Of a DNA stretch of 59,895 nt, positions 10,808 through 22,200 are shown piece by piece; positions within the stretch are counted from its first letter, which is position 1, and each line of letters opens with the position of its first letter. The notes beneath the pieces were generated by a model, which saw only the letters and a program-made list of their open reading frames with translations, made no database searches and was not told the DNA's origin. The stretch is from NCBI GenBank assembly GCA_003194525.1, contig NBIV01000358.1:1-59895 (forward strand). The letters are read 5' to 3'. A program made the translations under genes and the position numbers. Origin of the DNA: Gracilariopsis chorda (lineage: Eukaryota; Rhodophyta; Florideophyceae; Gracilariales; Gracilariaceae).

Positions 10808-11224
10808 ATGTCCGAAGCACTTCTCTGGCAGCTCATTCGCAAGAACAACAGCAGGACTCTTTGTTCGCGCAATCCACGCACAGCCCGCACCTACGAAAAG
10901 GGCTCCCTTCGCAATCTTATCTCCAAGACGGACAGCGGCTTCTGCAACATCACAGTCGTAAACGTCTCTGCAAACGAAGATGGCCTTCCGGTCTTGAGTC
11001 TTAAGAACCGTAAACCCGAGGCCAGACGTAATCCGGACAAGATGTGGCGCACCATCACCCTTTCCGGTGGCGTTAGAAAGGCCCTGGCCCGTACTGATAA
11101 GCTGCTCACCTCGTACGCTCCGTCGAAGAAGAAGGATGCCTTGCGGAAAGTTTCAGCCATTTACAAGGCCTATGCTCGCAAGAATAAGGGCGTGGATCAC
11201 ACCAAGTTCATAGCCACAGAATAA
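10808..11224 (+). CDS. RPL28: Cytosolic ribosomal protein eL28
   Basis: A 138-residue basic protein that fits eukaryotic eL28, a large-subunit protein found only in eukaryotes. Family features: the N-terminal MSEALLWQLIRKNNSRTL (compare the LQWxxxRNxSxF pattern), a central NLISKTDSGFCNITVV and KNRKPEARRNPDKMWRTITL, and a basic C-terminal helix (KKDALRKVSAIYKAYARKNKG). The length equals the usual 135-140 residues. The ATG at 10808 lies in a favourable context (AACCATGTCC). It ends at TAA, followed by an A-rich stretch. No intron interrupts it, although intron-containing ribosomal protein genes are common in other eukaryotes. Confidence 0.9.
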   Translation: MSEALLWQLIRKNNSRTLCSRNPRTARTYEKGSLRNLISKTDSGFCNITVVNVSANEDGLPVLSLKNRKPEARRNPDKMWRTITLSGGVRKALARTDKLLTSYAPSKKKDALRKVSAIYKAYARKNKGVDHTKFIATE

Positions 11225-12693
11225 AAAAATGCTCCCTGCTTCTTTGCGCCCATCTGAAGTGTCTTTGCTTGTGGATCGTATCTTGTCATTACGTCTTTTG
11301 CTTTTGTCTCAAGACCAACGAAACATCACTGCAGAACTAGATGCATAGCTTCACTTTTGTTATTCTTTGGATCCTTATTTTCTATCGAAGCGCGACACGA
11401 ATTCTATCCTTTTCCTACCCACTATGCTCGAGCGTTAGCGTCCTGACAACACGCCATCATATCCTTACGAGTCCGGCATGCGTCACAAAACAGCTCACGC
11501 AACTCACACGCGGCCTTGCAGCAAACTCAGAACGCAATTTCCTTGACCTTGGCCATCGGTGTCATCAGCTGAGGAAAGCCGGATTCCATGCTCGAAGCCT
11601 TCACGATGGGCTTCGGCCTCAGGGCTTCACCCCAGCTGAATTTGTGCTTGTCAAAGGCAGCGTTTCATACTGTTTATTCGAAGAGATAGATAAAGCTTCA
11701 TACAAGGCGAAGTCCCTTGTGGACGGTTCGAACATTCGAAAAACTGTTAGCAACAGGTAGGATCAGAGTTCATGAGGAGCCTCTAGCAATTACAACAATG
11801 TGAGAGTGACGACGACCCTTGGAAACTCAAGGAAAGGAGCTCATAGAATTCTCCATTACCCTTCGGTACACTGCGCGCACTGAGTGGGACTAGTCTACTA
11901 GCTATCGACGGGGCCGATGAGGAGGCAATGGTAAACCTGGCTACCATACGAAGTAATGCTGGCGGTGAGTTCTGTTAAGCAATACATCCCCGAGGCTGGC
12001 GTGTGGATATAAAGCGCAGCCTCTTTTGTCTTGACCCCAGAGTCCCCTCTCGGGACACAATGCACTATCTACGCTGCCCATCGTAATGCGCTTGTCTTCT
12101 TGCTGATTCGAATCCGGAGAAACCGAAAAATATCAGCGGTTAAGTCTACTTCGGAAAACTACCCATCGTAGGCACAGTACATACCAGTTAGCGCTTATTC
12201 TTAGTACGTCAAAAGCTGCTGTGCAACGTCTTCGCCCAAAGAATACACAAGGCGAAAACGAACCACTGGGCTGGTTCTGTGTAATCGCGTATGCACCTTC
12301 AACCTCAAAAGTCTGCATGAGAGCGTTACTCAGGGATGTGATCATGCAGATGCACTGGTGGTGCTTGGCCATTACGCTTGCGGACAGCGTATGAATTTGT
12401 AGACATGGTCCATGCTCAATATAGGTTCGAGCCGGCGCTTGCACTCAGGAGAAGTCATACCTCTACATCCTGGGGTGACATTAACGCGCATCCAAAGCAG
12501 TGCTCCCAATTGATTCCCTCGAAGCTTCGCCTACTCTTGTGACCAATACGAGAACTGCTTGTATGCTTGCTCGTCTTCATGCGTGCCGCAGCTGTCCCAC
12601 GAACGGCGCGCCCGAAGGCCCGAAACGCGGAATCTCATCTTAGCTTTCCCAACCCACTCGATGAGCTACCACGTACCTCCATATATTCTGCAG
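11225..12693 (+). other. Intergenic 1.5 kb; one doubtful ORF
   Basis: A 139-codon frame at 11341-11760 has a hydrophobic start (FVILWILIFY) and a Cys/His-containing middle but no family I recognise. A minus frame at 12133-12444 looks like chance. No RNA gene or transposon feature seen. Confidence 0.4.
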
Positions 12694-14274
12694 TTAGCCC
12701 AGTAATCCGGTTTTTAACCGTTTTCGCACCCGCGAAACCCTTGCAGCCTGCACTTTGCATTCAGAACCGCGTTTTTCAGCTTTCCTGTTCTCTTCTTCCA
12801 CCCCAACTAATTGACGAAAAGCCGTTTTTAGAGCCTTACGTTGTCCTATTCGAAGCCTCAAAGCATGCCTCTCGAGGGGTGTCGTGTGCTCTGTAGCTGC
12901 GGCAAGAGCGGCCTCATCAGAGGCTAGACTGGTCCCCGCCGGATACTTTGCAAGCTGTCGCTCTACGATATCAGATACGATCTGTCTTACCGGAGCCCCA
13001 CCAGCGTTCAAAATGTCAAGTACAGAGAGCTGCATGAGATGTTCGATGAGTTCCAGCTCATCTTCACAAAATGGCTGCAGGTCTGCCCACGGGGCCACAT
13101 GAAGGTATACCAGAAGCAGGATGCCATGACAGAAAGAGCCGTCTGTAGTTATCTGGAAGTAGTCGTCAACAGCTTCGTCGAAGACGACGCTGGCGGCGGC
13201 TTGCACACAAGCCTTTCGACTGGGCGTCATGCTGCGGTCTGCCGAATGGGCCTGCTCGGAAAAGCGTTGCAACACGTGCTCGATGTCAAGTCGATGCACC
13301 AAGGCGGTATCGTACGCATTGTGCTCCTCCGTGAAACCGTAGTTGAGGTAGAGCAGGGTGTTGGGCTTTTGTCCAAAGGTGTTGAAAATCTCGTTCCCAG
13401 GCGCGATGTCCTTAACGCAGACAATCTTGAGGACTTCTGGGTCGCCATTATTATGAGCGGTATGCTTGTCGTTGGCAACTCCGTTCACAGATGGTCTACT
13501 TGGGCGACTAGGGCTAGAGTCGGTCCCTTCATCTTCATCACTGAGAGAGCCGTCACTCCCATCGCCATCATCGCCAGCTCCCTCAATATGGACGTGCTCG
13601 CCGTCAGTGCAGTGGTTGAACATATCTGCGATAGGCACCATAGAGTTGCCATGAAAGGCGTCAACCGCGAACGCACGCGACGTGGCCCAAGCAAACGCAA
13701 GCAGAAACTGGTCGAACGTCACGTTCTCAACAACGCTCTTTTCCAGATCAAGTTCTGCGCCGCGGCGCACGAGAAGCGGCTTGATGATCTGATCAAAGAC
13801 TTCGCGCAGCTTGACGCATATCGTTCGCGTTAACACATCAATTCCCGTGCCTTGACAAACTTTCGCTACGCGCGCCGGGTCTTCTGCCAGCGGCACGCCG
13901 ATTTCGGCCAGTGTGGATGGCAGAACGTCGATGTAGAAACGCCATGGCGAGCGGTCTCCGAACAGCGCCTCAAAAAGCAGAGCGGCGGGGAGCTGGAAAA
14001 GCGGATCACATACAGAGTCGCGCGGATGCTCGTTTGCGTCATCGGCGGTGGCGGCGTGCTGTTTGTTGAGATGCTGCCAAAGTGATGCGTTCTCGACGGA
14101 CAAGATGGCGGCTTTGGGCACCGTGGCGAGCACGGTTCCACGGTTTATGGGCGAGCGTGCAAATACACCGAAGCCATGCAGTGGCGAGGAACTGAAACGC
14201 ACTGCGGACTCGTCGAAGGAGGCGCCTACGCCACGCACGAAGGAAGTGAAGTTGCGTATGCGCGCATCAGACAT
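12694..14274 (-). CDS. SET-domain protein lysine methyltransferase (SETD6/Rubisco-LSMT class)
   Basis: A 526-residue protein from the first in-frame ATG (14274). SET motifs, counted from that Met: HGFGVFA at about 33-39 and NRGTVLATVPKAAILS (cofactor site start), PIADMFNHC at 214-222 (the ADMxNH motif), GNEIFNTFG at 293-301 and YGFTEEHN at 312-319. The C-terminal 200 residues match the position of the helical substrate-binding domain of this class. It should use S-adenosylmethionine to methylate lysine on a non-histone protein; relatives modify ribosomal or chloroplast proteins, and I cannot tell the target. A Ser/Asp-rich insert (about 227-260) splits the SET core. Upstream the frame stays open to 14571 and encodes a hydrophobic segment (VVLFVAVWLSFALISVL) but has no ATG. 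Confidence 0.85.
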   Translation of the reverse strand: MSDARIRNFTSFVRGVGASFDESAVRFSSSPLHGFGVFARSPINRGTVLATVPKAAILSVENASLWQHLNKQHAATADDANEHPRDSVCDPLFQLPAALLFEALFGDRSPWRFYIDVLPSTLAEIGVPLAEDPARVAKVCQGTGIDVLTRTICVKLREVFDQIIKPLLVRRGAELDLEKSVVENVTFDQFLLAFAWATSRAFAVDAFHGNSMVPIADMFNHCTDGEHVHIEGAGDDGDGSDGSLSDEDEGTDSSPSRPSRPSVNGVANDKHTAHNNGDPEVLKIVCVKDIAPGNEIFNTFGQKPNTLLYLNYGFTEEHNAYDTALVHRLDIEHVLQRFSEQAHSADRSMTPSRKACVQAAASVVFDEAVDDYFQITTDGSFCHGILLLVYLHVAPWADLQPFCEDELELIEHLMQLSVLDILNAGGAPVRQIVSDIVERQLAKYPAGTSLASDEAALAAATEHTTPLERHALRLRIGQRKALKTAFRQLVGVEEENRKAEKRGSECKVQAARVSRVRKRLKTGLLG

Positions 14275-14537
14275 TGAACGTCGCCGAACGGTGGCTGTAC
14301 GCTTTTCGTCGGTCGCACACCGGCGAGCGAGAGGTGGAGCAGTGTCGGGGTCGCTTATCAGATGCACTTCAGCCAACACCGAAATTAAAGCAAAAGATAA
14401 CCAAACTGCAACAAACAAAACCACCGGCCGGGTCAGAATTGAACGCTTCTCAACACGTGTCCTACTGAACCGGTATCCTCGGCGGAGGTAAATAGGGGAC
14501 TCGTTCTCTGAAATAAATAGAGAGCTTACGCCTGCGC

Positions 14538-14571
14538 GGAATTCTGCGAGCCACTCACAGAATTCCGGCAA
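14538..14571 (+). repeat. Candidate left TIR of the Harbinger element
   Basis: GGAATTCTGCGAG..CACAGAATTCCGGCAA matches the reverse complement of 28691-28726 (CCGAATTCTGCAGAG..GCAGAATTCTGCCAA) at most positions. A 3-bp target duplication is not evident. It sits immediately upstream of the SET gene. Confidence 0.45.
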
Positions 14572-14714
14572 GTTTGCATGCCCACATGTAAACTAAAAGT
14601 GACACAGAATTCTGTTGTCGGAGGGTTTACGCAAGCACGCAAAAGTTGACTCTTGAGTATTACGCAGGAAGGCCTCAGCATCTCTCATGCTCCGGGACTC
14701 TAGCAGCAGCCACC

Positions 14715-15899
14715 ATGTCTGGTCATCGCCAAAAAGACCACAGTTTAGTTGCAATTGCAACTACATTCCTCAATTCTACTTGCGCAATACAAACTGTCGT
14801 TTGGAAGCTTTATGTGCACAAAGCCACTGCCTTTCCCTCGGACCACGCGTTATTGCAGCTTGCGCAATATCACATGCGCCATTTTGATAACTACACCAAC
14901 CACCTCCACCGTCGCAACCGTGCACCTCTTACTGACTTTACATTTAACTTCAATTTCCTTACCCACTTAGATTGTCTAACCCAATTTCGTTTTCGTAATG
15001 ACGACCTTACTAAACTCGTTCCAGTTATGATTTGGCGATCTTTTAAGACTTCAACCACCCGTAATCGGTACGTCTGCACACCTGTTCTAGCCACTTGCGT
15101 CGTACTTCGTCGACTTGCTACTCCAGCGCGTTTGGTAGGCCTGGAAAACCTCTCTGGCAAGCACGCGTCATAGCTCTCCGAGATCTTTTGGGAAACGATA
15201 GAGCTACTGCTTGATGCAAGAAATCATTTGCTCACCAGCCCCATTAGTGCCGAATGTCTCAGTGCAAGACTTCCTTCGTACGCGGAAGCGACTAATAGAA
15301 GTTCTAATACGTTGCCGAACTGCGTCGGCTTTATAGACGGGACTGTGCTTGACAGAACACGGCCAAAGGGTAACCTTGGGCAGCGTGTCGTCTACAACGG
15401 ACATAAGCGCAAGCATGCGCTTAAGTAACAAGCAGTGAATACTCCCGATGAGATTATCATACACCTACTTGACTCACTCGAAGGGCATAAACATGACTGG
15501 ACATTATACATTCGCTCCGGACTGGACGACGAGATGCCGCAAGTGCTACAGCATCAAGACGTATCGTACTGTATATAAGGAGACTCGGGTTATAACGCAA
15601 GGTGGTTTATGGTGGTGCCCTTTCAAGGTGCAACCCTATGACCAGCACAGAAAGCTTTCAAAAGCGCTATGTCAGGCGTGCGTATCAGCGTATAGTGGGT
15701 CTTCAAATAGCTCAAAATGCACTTTGCTACAGTGGACTTCAAGCGCAAGATGAAGGTTTTCGAATCACCTATCGGTATGCTATAAACAGCGTCGATGCTG
15801 CTGTCGAACTTCCGCAACTGTTGCTATCCCAACTGGATATCAAAGTACTTCGGTGTGCCCCCTTCCTCTCTTGAGGAGTATGTATCGCAAAAAGAATAG
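14715..15899 (+). pseudogene. PIF/Harbinger DDE transposase (broken)
   Basis: It begins MSGHRQKDH at ATG 14715 and ends YFGVPPSSLEEYVSQKE at 15899. Family landmarks in order: LTQFRFRNDDLTKLVP, the helix-turn-helix-like RLATPARLVGLENLSGKHAS.LSEIFWE, the first catalytic Asp in NCVGFIDGT with QRVVYNGHKRKHALK, the second in GDSGYNARW, and VRISV.W where the third catalytic residue (Glu of VEW) is replaced by a stop. Nonsense codons stand at 15171 (GAG to TAG), 15426 and in the VEW motif; a frame change lies near 15550. The enzyme would cut and paste its own element; this copy cannot. Confidence 0.9.
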
Positions 15900-16139
15900 C
15901 TCGCAGAGAGTCCCGAGGGGCGAGGAAAAAGTCCGCGTCCCGAGGGGACCGATAACGCGAAGCGAGCGGACTTTTCCGCAGCCCCGCAGGGAGCTCTCCG
16001 TGAGGAGAAGCTAGCGCGATTTTGATGGTAAAGCATGCAAGTCGTTACTCCAAAAAGAGCGCTTTTGCTTATGCTTAGCCAGTAGCTCCAGTAGCGCTTT
16101 ATGCTTCTACAACTCCAGCCTACTATGCTCGAGACGCTC
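15900..16139 (+). other. Left half of the Harbinger interior, including the Myb ORF tail
   Basis: On the minus strand 16139-16106 continues the Myb ORF (LEHSRLEL then stop). The GC-rich block 15900-16010 holds the inverted pair AAAAGTCCGC / GCGGACTTTT. No other gene seen. Confidence 0.55.
16135..16139 (+). repeat. Target site duplication, left copy (CGCTC)
   Basis: CGCTC directly precedes the 5' LTR and recurs at 27703-27707 directly after the 3' LTR. One further base (A) also matches. Five bases is the usual Ty3/gypsy duplication. Confidence 0.8.
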
Positions 16140-16964
16140 TGAAGTGCAACGTTCTCAGGGAGGGATTCTTGGTACTTGAATGCTTCCCCTATATTATCGG
16201 TTGTGTAGTGTGTATATGAACTACGCCCCACAATGGTGGGTATGGACACGTGGGACACGGTTTTGGGTCAATTGGCGGTTGGCCACAGTAGTGGATGTTG
16301 CCACGAAATGTGGAGTATTTTAGTTGATTTTATTTATTATTTTCACACCCATTTCTGGGAAGCTAGTACTTAGTGCGACGGCGCACTGCCGTCGCACCAG
16401 TAAACCTTCCCCAACAAGGGACCCCAACCTGGGGAATTGGCTCTAGTTGTTACCGCTTGCGCGCGTGCTCTACTCCTCCTTGGAGGGAACCGCCGTGAAC
16501 CACGGGACATCTAACCGCCTTGCACATCTAAAGGGACCCATCACTGGGAGTCATATTATTCCAATTGCATTGGTGTTTCGCCCTGTATAGGGATATTGTT
16601 ACCGGCATCGCCGTTCGCCCCCGTCGCTCTCGCGACTCACTTCTTCCTCTCTTCCTCCTCTTCGCCCTTCCTTTTCCCCTTTTTAGGGTAGCACCTCCCG
16701 CTATCCGCGGCCCTCGTGTGCGCATCCGTTCACACACCCCCACTTACGTGGAAATATACCTCTGGCGAGGACGCATTCCCGCTCTCGCGGATACCGATTC
16801 TTGTCCTGAACCCTCTTGCGCTAGTCGCGAAGGGTCGCCTCGTTCTTACAAACCGGCTCCGCCGTGCCACCCCTAGAGGGGCTCTACCCAACTGGGCTCA
16901 CCTCCACGGAGGAAAGATCCCGAACGTCTTTCGGTGTTTCTCCCTTTTGGGGCGTTGCACCACA
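16140..16964 (+). repeat. 5' LTR of chromovirus copy B
   Basis: 825 bp, TGAAGTGC...GCACCACA. Hairpins include GCGACGGC/GCCGTCGC (16375-16395), CCCCAACCTGGGG (16422-16434), CCCATCACTGGG (16537-16548), CCCTGTATAGGG (16581-16592), CCTCTGGCGAGG (16759-16770) and CCTCCACGGAGG (16900-16911). Confidence 0.95.
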
Positions 16965-16967
16965 AAG

Positions 16968-16985
16968 TGGTCTCCCGAACTAGAA
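16968..16985 (+). other. Primer binding site candidate, copy B
   Basis: TGGTCTCCCGAACTAGAA begins three bases after the LTR end, as in copies A and C. It has the form of a tRNA 3'-end complement; the tRNA is not identified. Confidence 0.5.
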
Positions 16986-17069
16986 TCGGTTTCTGTTTTC
17001 CCTCTTACGAGGTTTGTTTTTATTTACCGGAAGTTCCGTGATCGTTTCCCGTCGTAACGGTATTTTCTG

Positions 17070-19243
17070 ATGTCGAGAAATCCCTCCGATGCGGAGCCAG
17101 TGGTTACGCATAGTCGCTCCCACGACAACGCGGACACTTCCGAAGTTCGGTTCGTACCCCGTATCCCTATACGGACAAGTTCCAGCCGTGCTGGCGCCGC
17201 TTCATTCCGGAATGATACCCCGAGCGGGAACCCCGGAACCTCCTTTTGCCCTCGTTATCACTCCCGCAGGGGAATGCAGCATCGACTCCAGCTGTTGCCG
17301 CAGTGCCCCAGGCACCCAGCCTGCTCCCGCTGTCGCGGCTTCAAGCCCCCGTGGCACGGGCGATAGCACCCCCTAGGGGACTTCCCTGGAATCCCAGGTT
17401 CGCGCTCTGTGGACCGCCCATGACACCCTTGTAGGGGAACTAAAATCCCTCCAAGAGGTGATCTCGGCAACCCCTGTAAAGGAGGTCGCCGAGGAACTCC
17501 GTATTTTACGGTGTGACGTCAACTCCGTGTTGGAGAGTTTGGGATAACCCGCCACCTTCATCGAAGGAGTTGAAGCCCGATTTGATCGGATTGGTGCCCG
17601 CCTGGAGACGCTGGAGCAGTTCGTCCTCATGGACAAACCATCCCCGGATGATCCAGTAAACGAGGCATCGTACAACGACCAGCTTGCTGGGAAGAAGAAA
17701 CGCCGTCATCGACGGAAACACCACCGAAAATATTCGGACTCTGATTCTTCGACATCGTCGGACTCATCCCGAAACCATTTGGTTAGCTCGAGCTCCTCGG
17801 ACTCCGACTCGGAGGACGAGAAGCGAGGCTACTCCTCTCGCTCGAAGCGGTCATCGGCCACCGAAGGTGCGATCCGAACCCGCCAGAAGGGGAGAATACA
17901 CCCCGGTCTCCGGGAGTTGAAGCCGACAAACCCAGATTACCGGAAGTTATTATAATACCGGTACTACCGGCTCGAAGATTCGTCACTTGGACGTACGCCC
18001 CGTGGTACGGGAAAGGTGCGAGACTGCATTAAGCGAATGCACCTCTCGCTCCGCAACCAGTATTTTACTGGAGAGGATCCAGTCCTGGTACTGGATTTCT
18101 TATCCCGCTTTGTAGCGGAGGCCGATATCCTCGGTATGAATGAGGGTCAAGCCTATTTTGGCTTTACCGTATTTCTTACGGGGAGTGGCGGAGGACCAAT
18201 ACAACTCTGTCAGAGGATCTTCTCGCGCCTCCGAGGGAGGAGCTACTTGGTGGCCGGAAGCGGTGCAGTATCTACTGCGTTCCTACGCCACAAACACCGC
18301 TATTCAGCAGGCTATCCTCGCTTTGCGAGATACACGCCAGCGTGCTGGAGAGACCGAGACCGGTTACTCGGTGCGCCTTAACAAGGCTTTCCACAGATGT
18401 GGTAACGTATACCCCGCTGGGGAGCGCAGTACCATGTTCATCGATGGTCTTGACCCGGCAATCCGGAGTTTAGTTACCCGTTATCGGGAGCACAAGCGGA
18501 GGATCACCTATCTCGAGCTGGTCCAACACGCTCGAGCGGAAGGGGATGCCCTTTGTGCAAGAACTCCGAACAATCGGTCTAAATCCGCCAAGGCGTTGAT
18601 GATGGAGAGCGACTCCTCATCGCTCCCGCTCACTGCGGATGGGAACCCTATACAGGGATTTGATACCGTGCATTTAGTGCAGGGGGATGGTGTGTCGATT
18701 CCAACCACCGATTTACCGTCAACGACGGAGATGACCCGTGATACGGGAACAGAAGATCCCGTTCTATACGGTGGTAACGGTCGGGTTCAACCCCAACGAC
18801 TCCCGTTTTCAAACGATCATTCCCGTTATCAAGGGCCTGGATGGACTGACACCCGCCCTGCGGTTCGCTTCTCCGATACTCGGAATAATAATCCGCGTGT
18901 CGCGGTGTTGGCTCTCATTTGCCACCTGTGCTATGCCCATGGCCATACCTCACCTCAGTGTATTTGTTCACTGAAGGATATGGCCAAGGTAGTGGCAAAT
19001 TATGAGGCCCTCACTCCAGAGGAGAAACGTTCCGTCCCGACGGCTTCCTACCTCCGTGCTAAAACGGACTTTTCCCATACCCTATCACAGGCCCCGCGTG
19101 CGCGGCAAGCTTCATACACCCCGATTCGGGAGATCACGCAACCATCCGTTGCAACCCCCGCTTATGCGGATAGAAACCCCCGTCAACGAGATGAAGCACT
19201 CGTTGTCGAGGAAACCAACCCACCGCCGAAGGCGGTAAACTAA
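17070..19243 (+). pseudogene. gag of chromovirus copy B
   Basis: Begins MSRNPSDAEPVVTHSRSHDN. The same order as copy A follows: Pro/Ser-rich N-terminus, coiled-coil-like segment (ARFDRIGARLETLEQFVLMD), basic and Ser/Asp-rich stretch, capsid-like core (LRDTRQRAGETETGYSVRLN, MFIDGLDPAIRSLV), and zinc knuckle CHLCYAHGHTSPQC near 18920. It ends NPPPKAVN, TAA at 19241. It is broken by frame changes near 17220 and 18170, a CAA-to-TAA change at 17544 and a stop near 17952. The RNA encoding the capsid core holds one hairpin about every 20-25 nt. Confidence 0.92.
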
Positions 19244-22200
19244 CTGAGGGAGTCTCCCCTTTGGGAGAGGCGTCCTCAAAAACGAGGCTGTTGGCGCCCG
19301 AGGCGTCCTCGCCTCGCTCCTCGGTGAAAGTCCTCTCGAGGAAAGACACCGCTGACGCGGACTCTGCGCACCTCGGTGTGTTGCGTCGCCCGTGGATACG
19401 GAGTAAAAATCCCCGGATTCCCGGTAGAGTCTGGGTCTTGGCCAAGCGCAATTATAAGGTCTATGCCGACATTGGCCTTGATCCCCAGTTTATGGTGAGG
19501 TCTCTCACCGTCCTGGATACAGTTCCAGCCCCCAACTTTGTTGTGGAATCATTGTTACCCCCGCTTGTGCGGTGTCGTATCCGCTCTGACGCGGTCCCCG
19601 ACATTTCGGATGCGAACAACAATCCGTTACAAACGGTGGGCACAGTGGACCTCGTCGTGAGACTTGGTACCTCTTTGGTGAGGTTGGACTTCATCGTTTG
19701 CCGTTCATTGGCAGCACCAGTCATACTGAGATGTGATTACTGCGACAGATTTGTCGACGCAATCAGGCCCCGCCTCAGGCGTGTAGAACTTGACGACGGA
19801 TCGTCAGTTCCGATTGTTCGCCGCCCGCTAAAGCGGTCCTCTCGGAAACAAGTTCCGCTCCCTGCTGCGCAGGAACCACCGCCCGCGTCCCGCGAGTCCA
19901 CCAAGCTCCGCGTCGCTGCCTCGGTTTCTATACCGGCTGAATCCCAAGTCTGGGTGCAGGTAAATTCCCGTCAACACGGTCTTCGGGTTATACAACCCCT
20001 CGCCTCGTTGTACGAGAAATCCCAGCTGGCGCTGGCTAATGGAATTGTCTCCATTTCCCCGGATGTCCCTTTCCGGATATTGGTTGCCAACCTTGGCAAA
20101 CACCCCCAGTATCTGGTCAAACACCAAGTAATTGGGAGTGTAACCCCCATCCTATGGGAATGCTGCCAACAAAGATGACAGCCGCCGATGTACTCGGAGT
20201 TACCACCTCTTCTGAGGAGTTCGCCCCGCCGTCCGAAGACGTCAAGTCTAAGGACGGGGAGGAAACCGCTACTTCAGCGTCGAACATACCGAGTAACTCG
20301 GAATTGCGAACCACACCTGTTCCACAGGACAATGCTCCATCGAGCAACGACCGGATTGATCCGGAAAAAGCACTTGAAGCGCTGGACTTCAGCCACGTGC
20401 CAGAGTCGCACCGCGACAAACTCCGTACTATGTTACGGGAATTTACCACAATGTGGGATGGCTCGCTTGGCGAGATTAATGCAACGGAATACCGGATCGA
20501 TTTAATCCCCGGTGCGCGACCGGTTGCACAACCCCCTTACAGGGCAGGTCCGAAAGCTCGGGAAGAGGAGCAGTCCCAAGTGGACAAGATGCTCCGCGCA
20601 GGTGTGATTGAGCCCGCTCAATCACCCTGGGCATCCCCAGTTGTACTGGCTTTGAAGGCCGACGGAACCTGGAGGTTCTGTGTCGACTACCGCCGGCTCA
20701 ATGCCGTGACTGTTAGGGACACATACCCTATCCCTCGTATGGACGAGTGTATTGAATCCCTCGGAGACGCCACCGTTTTCACGGCTCTCGATGCCAATTG
20801 GGGATATTGGCAAGTACCTGTCAGACAGGAGGATCGCGACAAAACCACATTCACCTGCCACGCAGGAACGTACCGCTTCAAGCGGATGCCATTTGGGTTA
20901 ACCAATGCCCCGCCACCTTTCAGCGTGCAGTAGATATTCTGCTCAACCGCTTTAATTGGCGGAGTTGTCTGGTCTACCTTGATGATATTATCATCTTCTC
21001 CAACTCGTTGGACGACCATCTCACTCACGTCCGAGACGTGCAGACCGTACTCCGCGATGCGGGAATTACCCTCAAGCTGAGGAAATGCGAGTTTTTCACA
21101 GATACTGTGAAGTATCTGGGTCACATTATCCGTCCTGGACGGTTAGCAATCGAGAAAGCTCGAGTCAAATCCCTCGTTGAGGCGAAAGAGCCCCGTACTC
21201 AAACGGAACTGCGCTCCTTTTTGGGGCTGGTCAACGTCTATCGACGGTTTATCCCGAAGTTTTCGGATACCGCGGCGCCCCTGAACGCGTTGTTGCGAAA
21301 GGGGAACCCCCCAAAACTGGGAACATTTACGCCCGAGCAATCGGAAACTTTTAACTCCTTGAAGGAGGCTGTCACATCAGCACCAATCCTACATCTCCCA
21401 AAACTTGGGTTGCCATACTCCGTAGATACGGACTCGAGCGACTACCAAGTCGGGTGTGCTCTTTTTCAAACCACCCCCCGAGGGGTAACGACACCCAATC
21501 GGTTATTGGTCGCGCTCGCTCAATGTTCATGAGCGGAACTACTCCGTATCGGAGAAAGAGTGCCTCGCCGTCGTATGGGCGATGACCACTCTGCGCCCCT
21601 ACCTTATGGGAGTGCACTTCACCGTGTATACGGATCATTCCTCACTGAGGTGGTTAATGAATATCTCTGACCCGTCGGGACGCCTCATGCGCTGGAGACT
21701 CCGCCTCGCGGAATATGACTTCCAAGTCATTTATAAAAAGGGCACGCAGAACACCCAAGCTGACGCCCTGTCGCATTTACCCACAAGTGGGGAAGCACTC
21801 CCAACGGAGGATGATGAAGTCCCATGTTTCATGGCCATAGACCCGGATTATCCGGGATGTGCCGTCGAGGCTGGGCCAGAAAACTGGGACGAAGATGCTG
21901 ACTTTGACGACCTACTCGCATCGCGAGATGAATCTGAGAACCCTTTACCGGGAAATTTTGTACCGGTTTCACCGGGAGAGATGATCCGAGAACAGTTCGG
22001 TGACCCCTACTGCACGAGGATTCATGCCCGTCTTAACGGTGGTGATGATCTCTCTTTCGGGGTGGACGACAAAGGCTACCTCGTAAGTAAGGTCGAAGCC
22101 CGCCCAGAGATTGTGGTACCACATTCCCTGCAATCGCGGGTGTTACATGTATCACACTACGCCCCCATGGGAGGTCACCCAGGTGGGAGAAAACTCTACC

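Noticed and set aside
11341..11760. 139-codon plus-strand ORF after eL28
   Set aside because: A hydrophobic start and a Cys/His-containing middle are not enough; no family resemblance and no neighbour context. Mentioned in the intergenic entry only.
16716..17057. ORFs inside the LTRs (also 27454-27861, 51874-52140)
   Set aside because: They run across the LTR end, differ between copies and have no protein-like conservation; shadows of a non-coding repeat.
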